From the NCBI GenBank assembly GCA_964541025.1, contig CAZIOW010000031.1, forward strand, positions 1 to 12,577: a stretch of 12,577 bases of DNA, given 5' to 3'. The notes under the pieces were generated by a model that was not told the DNA's origin, searched no databases, and was given only the letters and a program-made list of their open reading frames with translations. The first letter of the stretch is position 1. Every line of letters begins with the position of its first letter. This document shows, piece by piece, positions 4,972 through 12,527 of the stretch. Source of the DNA: JAGDXO01 sp964541025 (GTDB lineage: Archaea; Thermoplasmatota; Thermoplasmata; Thermoplasmatales; GCA-001856825). The position numbers and the translations under genes were made by a program.

Positions 4972-5770
4972 ATATGCAGATGAAATTTTTGATGAGATGG
5001 CAAACTGTGCCCCCTTTAAAAGCTATTTGCCAGAGCCCATGATTGCTTGTGTTGGTATCGGTGGAGGGGGGTGCAACATAACAAGTAAACTAGAAAGAAA
5101 ATTACCCGGATTGAAAATGTTCTGTCTGAACACAGATGACATATCAAATGTAAAGAGGGATGGTGTAACCGCCTACACTTTTGGTAAAGACATAACCGTG
5201 GGAAACAGGGATTCAGGAGGGTATCTCAATGTAGGAAAAAAAGCAATGAAAGACGATTTTCCAGGAATTTATGAACAAATAGTGGAGAATGCTGATCTGC
5301 TGATAATAATTTCAACTCTAGGTGGAGGAACTGGATCCGGTGGAACAATTGAAATGATAAGGAAATGCAATGAATTTTCAAAACCTTACCGTCTTTATGC
5401 CATAAAGCCATTTGAATTTGAAGATAATAGGAAGGAGGTAGCTGACAGAGCAATGGAAGAGATTAAGAAAGATGCCAGAAATCTTGTAGTGTTTGATAAT
5501 AATGAGTTCAGTGGAATAAATGATGCTAACAATTTCATCTCTGAAGAAATAAACAAGTTTGTCAAGGAAGCCCATAAGAGACTTGTCAAAATTTACTTTG
5601 AAGGCTTTGTAAAGGTCTTGCATTCAGCGGCTGAAAAGGCATTTCCAGACAAGAAATACGAATTGATTCTCACAAATAAAAAAGAAGCCTACCAGATGGA
5701 TGATGAAGTGGCGCTAGAACTTTCAATAAGAACTGATGAACCTCTCGGTACTGGAGATTATATTAGCTAA
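4964..5770 (+). CDS. Divergent FtsZ/tubulin-superfamily GTPase, short form
   Basis: The GTPase domain is plain: T1 loop GIGGGGCN (31-38), NTDD (56-59), the tubulin signature GGGTGSG (120-126), and a T5-like KPFEFEDNR (148-156). With the ATG at 4964 the protein has 268 residues, against roughly 330-400 for typical FtsZ. After the long helix at about 188-222 I see no NxDxAD-type T7 loop, and the C-terminal activation domain is reduced to about 50 residues; no C-terminal tail for SepF/FtsA-type anchors is visible. It may bind GTP but polymerise or hydrolyse unusually. Earlier starts exist (TTG 4922, ATG 4949, ATG 4961), but GGTGA (4954-4958) lies 5 bases before 4964, the best spacing. A T8 tract follows the stop. 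The role could be division, DNA segregation or membrane remodelling; it cannot be chosen from sequence alone. Confidence 0.85.
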   Translation: MNEYADEIFDEMANCAPFKSYLPEPMIACVGIGGGGCNITSKLERKLPGLKMFCLNTDDISNVKRDGVTAYTFGKDITVGNRDSGGYLNVGKKAMKDDFPGIYEQIVENADLLIIISTLGGGTGSGGTIEMIRKCNEFSKPYRLYAIKPFEFEDNRKEVADRAMEEIKKDARNLVVFDNNEFSGINDANNFISEEINKFVKEAHKRLVKIYFEGFVKVLHSAAEKAFPDKKYELILTNKKEAYQMDDEVALELSIRTDEPLGTGDYIS

Positions 5771-5772
5771 AA

Positions 5773-5780
5773 TTTTTTTT
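5773..5780 (+). terminator. T-tract terminator after the FtsZ-like gene
   Basis: Eight T in a row start two bases after the stop region of the FtsZ-like gene. Archaeal RNA polymerase often terminates on such tracts without a hairpin. Confidence 0.5.
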
Positions 5781-5800
5781 AACTAATTTAAAAATCATAT

Positions 5801-5806
5801 AAAAAA
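5801..5806 (-). terminator. T-tract terminator after the dUTPase-like gene
   Basis: On the minus strand this is T6, about 27 bases past the stop of the dUTPase-like gene, with a second T5 at 5790-5794. It would keep the convergent operons apart. Confidence 0.35.
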
Positions 5807-5832
5807 GATGAAAATATATTGAGGATTTCTAT

Positions 5833-6258
5833 TCATTTTAAGCCTTGATTCTGATAATGACCTGACCTGCTTTCATAATTTTTTAGAGCTTGCTTGTCAA
5901 GATTCATAAATATCATTTGAAATACTCCCTTTTCTTTGGTCAGTTTTATTTCCTCATCCCCGCTATTATAGACAAAAAATCTTATCTTTCCTTTGAATCC
6001 CGCATCGACAAAGCCAAAGCTTGCAATAAGCCCTCTTCTCGAATATGATGATCTTAGAAACATCATAGCTCCTATGAAATCAGGTAAAAATACTGCCTCT
6101 GAAGTCTCTATCTGTCTTCCCTTTCCTGGCTGCAACACTACATCTTCATCGATTCCAAAATCGTAACCATTTGGTGTGAGTCTTTCGATATTAAATGGTT
6201 TGATGTCAAGCTTTCCAGCCTGAATCAGATCAAGAATTGTTCCATCAGAAATAATCAT
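5833..6258 (-). CDS. dut: dUTPase of the dCTP deaminase/dUTPase family
   Basis: The 141-residue protein starts ISDGTILDLIQAGKLDIKPF, the N-terminus of archaeal dUTPase/Dcd proteins. It has the phosphate/trimer motif LRSSYSRRGL (68-77), the FVDAGFKGKI motif (83-92) with Asp85, and a C-terminal SGHYQNQG loop that in homologues closes over the active site. Homologous dCTP deaminases need a glutamate in the strand after the DPGW motif (E138 in E. coli Dcd); the aligned residue here is Phe95 (IRFFVYNSG). So deamination is unlikely and dUTP hydrolysis to dUMP and pyrophosphate is the better call, keeping uracil out of DNA. It is shorter than the archaeal Dcd proteins I know. The ATG at 6258 lies about 25 bases from a minus-strand TTTTTAAC. 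Alignment by eye leaves some doubt about activity. Confidence 0.75.
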   Translation of the reverse strand: MIISDGTILDLIQAGKLDIKPFNIERLTPNGYDFGIDEDVVLQPGKGRQIETSEAVFLPDFIGAMMFLRSSYSRRGLIASFGFVDAGFKGKIRFFVYNSGDEEIKLTKEKGVFQMIFMNLDKQALKNYESRSGHYQNQGLK

Positions 6259-6271
6259 ACAGTCAAGAAAA

Positions 6272-6287
6272 CTTTTATGTTAAAAAT
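6272..6287. promoter_or_regulatory. Overlapping divergent TATA elements
   Basis: In the 41-base gap between dut and the GHMP-like gene, plus-strand CTTTTATG (6272-6279) is centred about 25 bases before the GTG at 6300, and minus-strand TTTTTAAC (6287-6280) is centred about 25 bases before the ATG at 6258. The two boxes are adjacent, so only one may be occupied at a time. Confidence 0.4.
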
Positions 6288-6299
6288 CTTTGTTGAAAA

Positions 6300-7364
6300 G
6301 TGTTCGATCAGGAAACATTAAATTCATTTGAAGGCGGTTTCAGGGTGGAGATACCATCAGTGGCAACTTTAATTGGTTCACCTTTTATATCCAGCAATGG
6401 TTATTCATTGTCATTCCCATTATCTTTAAAGCTGGAATTATTAGTGAAAAAGAACAGTAAAATAGAGTGGGTAGATAAAGAAACGTTTGTTAGCGATTAC
6501 AAAATGGTTTCAACTGATGGCACTTGGTCAGACCCTTTAAAAATTATGGCAAATATTTCAATGCAGAGAGGATGGCAAAATGGACTGAGGGCTATAATTA
6601 GAAATGATATCAACTTCAACTCAGGCACTGGATATCTGAGTTCTTTTATATCTTCTATCATACTTTCTTTTTCACTTGCTAATGGTATTAGACTATCTAA
6701 TTCAGAAATACTCCAAATCAACAACGAAATACAGGAAAAAGTCACTGGTGAATTTTTCTACAATGAAGCTTTGACTCAATTAGAAGGGAGGAAGAATAAC
6801 TTATTGTTCTCAGAAGGCAAGGATAAAAAGTTCAGGAATGAGATTATGAATTTTGAACCTTATTCAATGTATCTAATAGAAGAGAACTCATTAGAGAGTA
6901 ATACAAACCTAGGAGCATTCCGAAAATACAGGAGAAAATTCTTTGAAGAAAATATGATGAAAAAGGAAAAAAATCAGCTGAAATATCCATTCAGTTTATT
7001 AGCGGCTCATTATGAAAAGGAAATAGAGTATTATAGTGATATGAAAAAAGCATCAGAAAAAAATGATATTTATTCATTCCTTAACGCACTGTCGCTTTAT
7101 TCGCAGTCCATCATGTTCAATCTAGGTGCACTTTCACAATTTCAAAGAATTGTTGGGGACTTCTTGCTGAAGAATGGAGCTGAATACTTCTCATTCAATG
7201 TTAGCGAATACTCTGGGTCAGTTTTATTATTCGGAGATACCCCAATAATAGCAAAAATTAAGGATAATGTAATAAGGGAGTATTATTCATTGACCAACAA
7301 AACCATTAGTTTTACGGAAGTAACCATGTCCGATTCAATTTTTTATGAAAAAATAATGATTTAG
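6300..7364 (+). CDS. Divergent GHMP-kinase-superfamily protein, galactokinase-like
   Basis: The 354-residue protein follows the galactokinase layout with eroded motifs. RVEIPSVATLIGSPFISSNG (15-34) matches the N-terminal R-x-NLIGEH-DYNGG signature, but with GSP in place of GEH. INFNSGTGYLSSFISS (104-119) sits where the P-x-GAGLSSSAA ATP loop should be and keeps Gly and Ser-Ser. A later GAEYFSFNVSEYSGSVLLFG segment matches motif 3, but its glycines are mostly lost. The region aligned to the IMDQ catalytic Asp reads FYNEALTQLEG, so I see no clear catalytic Asp. It may have a changed substrate, or be a non-catalytic homologue. The start is GTG at 6300, placed by the TATA spacing; no other start codon fits nearby. 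A neighbouring sugar-phosphate mutase gene is the only contextual hint. Confidence 0.55.
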   Translation: MFDQETLNSFEGGFRVEIPSVATLIGSPFISSNGYSLSFPLSLKLELLVKKNSKIEWVDKETFVSDYKMVSTDGTWSDPLKIMANISMQRGWQNGLRAIIRNDINFNSGTGYLSSFISSIILSFSLANGIRLSNSEILQINNEIQEKVTGEFFYNEALTQLEGRKNNLLFSEGKDKKFRNEIMNFEPYSMYLIEENSLESNTNLGAFRKYRRKFFEENMMKKEKNQLKYPFSLLAAHYEKEIEYYSDMKKASEKNDIYSFLNALSLYSQSIMFNLGALSQFQRIVGDFLLKNGAEYFSFNVSEYSGSVLLFGDTPIIAKIKDNVIREYYSLTNKTISFTEVTMSDSIFYEKIMI

Positions 7365-7374
7365 CCTTCAGCTA

Positions 7375-7878
7375 TCACTCTTCGGGCTCAGGAAAGAATA
7401 TTACCATCACGAGAGAGACCATTCCTATGAGCATTATAATTAGACCTATTATCACAATTATATTTCCTATGCTTCCAGAATATGTCTGGTTTAATAATGA
7501 ATAATAAACATCTGGTATATGATTTGAAAAAACCACTATCCGGTAAGTTCCGTTAATATCGTTGTAATAACTTTCCCCTTCATTTTGCTGAACTGGTTTA
7601 ATACTGATTTTGGAAATATTTTGCTGGCTATTCAAGAAATCTGATGAAGAATTTAGAAGGTAAAAATTGGTTGTATTGTAATATGCAACTATTGATTCAT
7701 TTGAACCAAACGATACATTCTGGCTTATGTATTCTGAACTTGAAAGATAATGCATGGCGACATGAATCTCCCCTGGGGTTGGGCTGACGCTACTTCTTTC
7801 GTCTATTGAGCCTGCAGCTGTAACTGCGAGGCCTATAACTATTATAACCAATGTTACCATTACTACCTTCCACTTCAC
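7375..7878 (-). CDS. Membrane protein with two TM helices and a sequon-rich outer domain
   Basis: I do not recognise a family. The 167-residue protein has an N-terminal hydrophobic segment (about 4-23; anchor or uncleaved signal), an extracytoplasmic stretch of about 110 residues, then a second hydrophobic helix (139-162) and an acidic FFPEPEE tail. The loop has seven N-glycosylation sequons, at N54, N60, N68, N76, N87, N109 and N130, and is rich in Ser, Asn and Tyr. Thermoplasmatales lack a classical cell wall and carry glycosylated membrane proteins, so a surface glycoprotein is plausible. The start is GTG at 7878, about 24 bases from a minus-strand TATA-like GATAAATA (7898-7906). An internal ATG seven codons in is also possible. 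It ends 10 bases from the converging GHMP-like gene. Confidence 0.65.
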   Translation of the reverse strand: MKWKVVMVTLVIIVIGLAVTAAGSIDERSSVSPTPGEIHVAMHYLSSSEYISQNVSFGSNESIVAYYNTTNFYLLNSSSDFLNSQQNISKISIKPVQQNEGESYYNDINGTYRIVVFSNHIPDVYYSLLNQTYSGSIGNIIVIIGLIIMLIGMVSLVMVIFFPEPEE

Positions 7879-7955
7879 CCTCTATTATTGAATTCTGATA
7901 TTTATCAATAATCAATTCAGAGAAAGTATTTCTATTAATTTTTCAATCACGATTC

Positions 7956-9281
7956 ATGTCATTGTTTGGAACAAATGGTATCAGAGGGATATTGAATGAA
8001 ACACTTGATCCTGAGCTAGGATTCCGCCTAGGAATGGCTGTTTCCACATTTTACGATAGTGATACTGTTGCTGTGGGTTATGATAGCAGAACCAGTTATG
8101 ATCTTCTTACAAACATTGTTTCGGCTGGGATTATGAATTCCGGTAAAAATGTTATAAAATTGGGCCTCATTCCAACCCCGGGAATTCAGGTCTATTGCAA
8201 GATTAATTCCATACCGGGGATTATGATTACGGCTTCTCACAATCCTCCCGAGTTCAATGGGCTTAAAGTTATAGGACCTGATGGTGCGCATCCCAGCAAA
8301 GATGAGGAGGGTAAGCTTGAAAATATTATAACAAATGAACATTTCCTAAGAACAACATGGGATTTTGTAGGCAGATCAAAAGAAGATAGTGCCGTTGCCC
8401 CATACATAAAGGCAGTTCTTTCAAATGTGTCACCGAACTCTATTAGAAGAAAAAGGTTCAGAGTAGCTGCTGATTGTGCCAATTCCACTACCCTTACTAC
8501 AACACCTGTACTTTTAAGATCCCTGCAGACATATTATCTGACACTCAATGCAAATCCAGATGGTTTCTTCCCTGGTAGAAATCCAGAGCCTACGGAAGAT
8601 AATCTTAAGGACCTGATAATAGCAGCCAAGAATGGAAACTTTGATCTTTCTGTTGCTCATGATGGTGATGGAGACAGGGCAGTATATTTAGATGAGAAGG
8701 GAAATTTCATAGATGGGGATAAGGTCGTTGCACTGATAGCGGACCACATATTGGAGAAAGAGAAAGGAAACCTAGTTGTACCTGTTTCTTCAAGTTTTCT
8801 TATTGATTATATTGCTCAGAAGCACGGTGTTGATGTCATAAGGACAAAGGTCGGTGCCCCTATTGTATCTGAAACTCTTTCCAAAACTAAGGCGCTTTTT
8901 GGTGGTGAGGAAAATGGGGGGGTTATATATCCAAAGCACCTCAATGCAAGAGACGGAGCATATTCCCTGGCCATGATGCTTGACATAATGTCATCCACAG
9001 ATGAACCTATATCATCCCTTATAAAAGGGATGCCTGATTATAGGATAAGAAGAATTAAACTCCAGCTAAAGGGAAATTTTGAAGCCATTGTAAGCAAGGC
9101 CAGTGATCTCTACAGCAAATATAAGATTGATAATATTGATGGCTTCAGAGCCTTGGATGGAGACAGCTTTATATTGATAAGAAAATCAGGAACGGAACCG
9201 ATTATGAGAATTTACATCAGCAGCAGAAATGAAGATTGGCTTGATGCTAGGGAGAGAGAGATCAGGTCTATTATTGCCTAA
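7956..9281 (+). CDS. glmM: Phosphoglucosamine mutase / phosphomannomutase family (alpha-D-phosphohexomutase)
   Basis: This enzyme moves phosphate between C1 and C6 of a hexose or hexosamine, feeding sugar-nucleotide synthesis. All four domains are present in 441 residues: the N-terminal SLFGTNGIRG, the phosphoserine loop TASHNPPEFNG with Ser94, the metal loop HDGDGDR (235-241), the sugar-binding GGEENGG (316-322), and the phosphate-binding RKSGTEPIMR (409-418). The start MSLFGTNGIRG agrees with archaeal GlmM/ManB proteins. Sequence alone does not separate glucosamine from mannose or glucose substrates, so the symbol is tentative. The upstream region has only weak TATA candidates. It is followed after 46 bases by hsp20, which appears to have its own promoter. 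Confidence 0.88.
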   Translation: MSLFGTNGIRGILNETLDPELGFRLGMAVSTFYDSDTVAVGYDSRTSYDLLTNIVSAGIMNSGKNVIKLGLIPTPGIQVYCKINSIPGIMITASHNPPEFNGLKVIGPDGAHPSKDEEGKLENIITNEHFLRTTWDFVGRSKEDSAVAPYIKAVLSNVSPNSIRRKRFRVAADCANSTTLTTTPVLLRSLQTYYLTLNANPDGFFPGRNPEPTEDNLKDLIIAAKNGNFDLSVAHDGDGDRAVYLDEKGNFIDGDKVVALIADHILEKEKGNLVVPVSSSFLIDYIAQKHGVDVIRTKVGAPIVSETLSKTKALFGGEENGGVIYPKHLNARDGAYSLAMMLDIMSSTDEPISSLIKGMPDYRIRRIKLQLKGNFEAIVSKASDLYSKYKIDNIDGFRALDGDSFILIRKSGTEPIMRIYISSRNEDWLDAREREIRSIIA

Positions 9282-9300
9282 GACAGTAATGACAAAAAGA

Positions 9301-9328
9301 TTAAATTATTATTTTCCATTTTTAAATA
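9301..9328 (+). promoter_or_regulatory. Candidate hsp20 TATA elements
   Basis: Two candidates exist. TTAAATTA (9301-9308) is about 24 bases before the ATG at 9328. TTTAAATA (9321-9328) is a better TATA match but would serve the ATG at 9352. Which is used decides the true start of hsp20. Confidence 0.4.
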
Positions 9329-9693
9329 TGGAAATTCCTATTGAAAATGTTATGAAAAAGGCAGGTCAGAGAATTAAGGATATCAGGGAGATTTTCTATC
9401 CTGCGATGGATATAACCGAGGACGGAGAATTTCTTCATATCTACCTTGATCTCCCAGGATTCAAGAAGGAAGATATCAAGATACTCACAACCAAAACAGG
9501 CTTAAAGGTTTCTGGAAGCAGAAAGAAGGAGTTTGAGGGACGAATAATATACGAGGAGAGGGTTTCCGATTTTTCCAAATTCATAAGGATAATGAGTGAG
9601 TTTGATACCGATTCGGTAAGTGCAAAAATGGAAAATGGTGTTCTCACAATAACCGTCAAAAGAAAGGAAATAAAGAATGTAACTATTTCCTGA
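9328..9693 (+). CDS. hsp20: Small heat-shock protein Hsp20 (alpha-crystallin)
   Basis: Small heat-shock proteins hold unfolded proteins in oligomers until refolding. The alpha-crystallin domain runs from about residue 28 (MDITEDGEFLHIYLDLPGF) to the classic AKMENGVLTITVKR (A-x-x-x-NGVL) near the end; the tail NVTIS holds a V-x-I motif used for oligomer contacts. With the ATG at 9328 there are 121 residues. An extended frame to 9229 overlaps glmM and adds 33 residues unlike the family, so I reject it. Another possible start is ATG at 9352 (113 residues), which sits about 27 bases after a strong TTTAAATA (9321-9328). The last 11 bases overlap the converging UbiB-like gene. Confidence 0.9.
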   Translation: MEIPIENVMKKAGQRIKDIREIFYPAMDITEDGEFLHIYLDLPGFKKEDIKILTTKTGLKVSGSRKKEFEGRIIYEERVSDFSKFIRIMSEFDTDSVSAKMENGVLTITVKRKEIKNVTIS

Positions 9694-11206
9694 AAGAAAA
9701 GACTATAAAGACTATTCCAAGAACAAACATAATGGCCGAAGGTAGTGGTCTATTAATGAGAATGGCACCAGATATCAAGAATCCAGAGGCGATTATAGGA
9801 CTTGAAATACTGTAATTTTTATTATTCATATTTCTCCTGTTGAGATTTCTTAGCAGTTCTGGAATATCAAGAAAGTCTCTTATTGTTTTTTCGACACTCG
9901 CAGGTATCCCCATAATCCTCTTCTTAAGTATTTCCCACGAACTATGCTCCTCTTCCATTATTTCCATTACAACAGACACGAAATTGAAATCTTTGTCAAG
10001 TGTTTTGCATACTCCCTCCAAAATAACTGACATTCTAGCAAATAGGGCCAGATTGTATGGAAGCCTGAATGGAAATCTTATGAGAACAGAATTTGCCCTG
10101 TTCATAAGTTCTTGGAATTCTATCCTGTCAAGCTCCTTTCCCTGAAAATCCTTTAGTACCATTGCTATTCCTTCTTCCATTACTGTTCTGTCTGCTAAAG
10201 GATCTACAATCCCCATATCTACCAGAGTCCTCAGCAGATTCCTTGCGTCAAGTTTTGCAAGATAATAATATGCCATCACAAGTTTATTCCTCATATCCTC
10301 CGACAGCTGTGAGGTCATTCCAAAATCCATGAGCGCAATTTGTCCATTCCGCATCCAGCCAAGATTTCCTGGATGGGGGTCAGCGTGGAATCTGCCTTCC
10401 CTCAGCGCAAGTCTGATAAACAGCTTATCAATGACCCTCGCCATTTTCCTAAGATCAACATTGTTCTCTCTTAATGATTCAGTATCAGTAATCTTAATAA
10501 AATCGAGATATTCCATCACCAGTATTTTCTTTGTAGAAATTTCTTTGAATACGTGAGGAACCTTAACCTCTATTTCTAAATCTAGCTCATCTATCTTTTC
10601 CCTTATAATCCCTATTGATTGCGCTTCCCTCTCATAATCAAGTTCTGTATCTAAAGAAGCTAGAAATTCTTCTATGAATGGAGCTAGCGCAAATGACCTT
10701 CCAGTATTGCTCTCAAGTAATCTTATGAACTCTGCCACCTTCACCTTGTCTTTCCTTATGATATCCTTTATGTGTGGTCTGTTGACCTTCACTGCCACAT
10801 CATTTCCCCTGTATCTTGCTCTGTAAACAAGACCCAGACTTGCCCCGGATATTCCAGCACGATCAAATATCTCGAAGACATCGTCAATCTTCCCTATTTC
10901 TGATTCTATCTCCTCCTTCACTTGGGCAAAATCTGGCATTGGAACATTATCCTGGAGATCAGAAAGTATCTCTACATATTCTTCAGGTATAACATCGCGT
11001 CTCGAGGATAGCATCTGCCCCAGTTTTATGAATACCGGGCCGGACTTTATGAACGCATCCCTGAGCTTCCTTGCTTCTTCTTTGCTTCTTTCAATATCAG
11101 GAGGTTTTCCTGTTGATTCCAGAACTTTTCTATAATATCTAAGATATCTTATCCTCGGGTAAAAACGAATACCAGTTAATAGAGCACTTATCTTTCCACT
11201 TATCAT
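9683..11206 (-). CDS. UbiB/ABC1/AarF-family atypical kinase-like protein
   Basis: The 507-residue protein has the UbiB protein-kinase-like fold. N-terminal KxGQ is FIKLGQ (59-64) followed by SSRRDVIPEEY. The nucleotide loop normally reads AAASIGQVH; here it is AGISGASLGLVYRA (117-130), a variant of the Ala-rich loop. The lysine is K140 (VAVKVNRP). The catalytic loop is FHADPHPGN (273-281) and the metal motif DFG is 294-296. C-terminal residues about 467-505 form two hydrophobic helices, as in membrane-anchored UbiB proteins. In bacteria and mitochondria UbiB supports quinone synthesis or lipid transport through ATPase activity; in an archaeon a quinone or lipid role is inference. A TATA-like TTTAAATA lies 14-21 bases before the ATG, slightly close. 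Its 3' end overlaps hsp20 by 11 bases, tail to tail. Confidence 0.88.
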   Translation of the reverse strand: MISGKISALLTGIRFYPRIRYLRYYRKVLESTGKPPDIERSKEEARKLRDAFIKSGPVFIKLGQMLSSRRDVIPEEYVEILSDLQDNVPMPDFAQVKEEIESEIGKIDDVFEIFDRAGISGASLGLVYRARYRGNDVAVKVNRPHIKDIIRKDKVKVAEFIRLLESNTGRSFALAPFIEEFLASLDTELDYEREAQSIGIIREKIDELDLEIEVKVPHVFKEISTKKILVMEYLDFIKITDTESLRENNVDLRKMARVIDKLFIRLALREGRFHADPHPGNLGWMRNGQIALMDFGMTSQLSEDMRNKLVMAYYYLAKLDARNLLRTLVDMGIVDPLADRTVMEEGIAMVLKDFQGKELDRIEFQELMNRANSVLIRFPFRLPYNLALFARMSVILEGVCKTLDKDFNFVSVVMEIMEEEHSSWEILKKRIMGIPASVEKTIRDFLDIPELLRNLNRRNMNNKNYSISSPIIASGFLISGAILINRPLPSAIMFVLGIVFIVFSFRK

Positions 11207-11321
11207 TGATCGAGTATTTTATTTAAAGTAATAAACTTAGATGACCCTGTAAAACTAAAAATCTTTCTCAATCCAATCCATAAAATTATTATTGTCATTA
11301 ATACTTTAACAAAAGGTCAGA

Positions 11322-12527
11322 ATGGATACCTTAACAATAGTTGGTTGCCAGTTTGGTGATGAAGGCAAGGGAAAAATTATTGATTATCTTTCCTGCAACT
11401 ATGATATGAGCATCAGATTCAATGGCGGAGAGAACGCAGGTCATACAGTGGTAACAGAAGGGAATACAATTAAATATCATCTTGTTCCAGCTGGCTTCCT
11501 CAGGGCTAGAACATCAGTCATTGCAAATGGTGTCGTCATCAACCTCAGGAAACTTAATGAAGAAATTGATTTTCTTTCAAAATTTAAGAGCAGTTTCGAC
11601 CTGAAGATTTCAAATCTTGCTCACATAGTAACTGATATTCATATCGAGAGGGATAAATTTCTTGAAAATCTGAGGGGGAAAGGATCTATCGGAACTACAC
11701 TCAAGGGGATCGGGCCTGCATATGAATCAAAGTTCGGGAGATACGGCATCAGACTTGAAGATTTCAAGGATCCTGGGGTTCTGAAGGAAAAACTGGAATT
11801 TTTATCTTCTATTTACAACATTAAGTTAAGGCAGGGGATGGCTGAAGATTTGATTGGCAACTATGATAGAATCAGCAAGTATATTGTTGATACGTCTGAA
11901 TACTTGCGAGGAGAAATTGATGGAGGCAGCTCCGCTCTCTTTGAAACAGCACAGGGGACATTCATTGATGTGGAATTCGGGACATATCCTTTTGTTACTT
12001 CTTCTCATACAATAACCGGGGGGGTCACCGTAGGTACAGGTCTTTCACCAAAATATTTCGGCAAGTTTCTGGGGGTGGCAAAGGCATACACTACAAGGGT
12101 TGGAGAAGGTTATTTTCCTACCGAATTGGAGGGGGAAGATGCTGAGAAGTTGAGAAAACTTGGAAATGAATACGGTGCAACCACAGGAAGACCAAGGAGA
12201 ATAGGCTATCTTGATATTCCAATGCTTAGAAGATCGGTAAAATTGAATTCACTAGATTATATTGCTCTCACTAAAACTGACGTTCTTGGTAAATTCAAGA
12301 ATATTAAGGTTGGAGTTTCCTATATTAAGGATGGTTCAGAAATCAAGGAATATGATCCTAATATAAGGGTAGACAGAGTGGAATATGTATCATTTGATCA
12401 GTGGGATGATAATAGAAAGAATCTCAACAGATTCATCGAATTTATAGAGGAGGAGACAGGTGTACCAGTTGCACTTCTGGGTTCAGGAGAGAAGAGGGAG
12501 GACATTGAGAAAAGACTTTTAACCTAA
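11322..12527 (+). CDS. purA: Adenylosuccinate synthetase
   Basis: PurA uses GTP to join IMP and aspartate into adenylosuccinate, on the way to AMP. Family motifs are intact: CQFGDEGKGK (9-18) with catalytic Asp13, NAGHT with His41, the IMP-binding GTTLKGIGPAY (124-134), ETAQGTFIDVEFGTYPFVTS (208-227), and the guanine-specificity TKTD (317-320), followed by a late GSGEKRED loop. At 401 residues it lies between the short form (about 340) of some archaea and the longer bacterial form (about 430). A TATA-like CATAAAATTA (11279-11288) would give a short leader with AAGGT (11313-11317) four bases before the ATG. The gene stands alone and ends just before a GC-rich hairpin element. Confidence 0.96.
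   Translation: MDTLTIVGCQFGDEGKGKIIDYLSCNYDMSIRFNGGENAGHTVVTEGNTIKYHLVPAGFLRARTSVIANGVVINLRKLNEEIDFLSKFKSSFDLKISNLAHIVTDIHIERDKFLENLRGKGSIGTTLKGIGPAYESKFGRYGIRLEDFKDPGVLKEKLEFLSSIYNIKLRQGMAEDLIGNYDRISKYIVDTSEYLRGEIDGGSSALFETAQGTFIDVEFGTYPFVTSSHTITGGVTVGTGLSPKYFGKFLGVAKAYTTRVGEGYFPTELEGEDAEKLRKLGNEYGATTGRPRRIGYLDIPMLRRSVKLNSLDYIALTKTDVLGKFKNIKVGVSYIKDGSEIKEYDPNIRVDRVEYVSFDQWDDNRKNLNRFIEFIEEETGVPVALLGSGEKREDIEKRLLT

Noticed and set aside
9229..9327. Upstream extension of hsp20 overlapping glmM
   Set aside because: The extra residues come from out-of-frame glmM sequence; ATG 9328 or 9352 has TATA support.
11207..11321. RNA gene in the UbiB-purA gap
   Set aside because: Only AT-rich promoter-like sequence is present; no cloverleaf or stable fold is visible.
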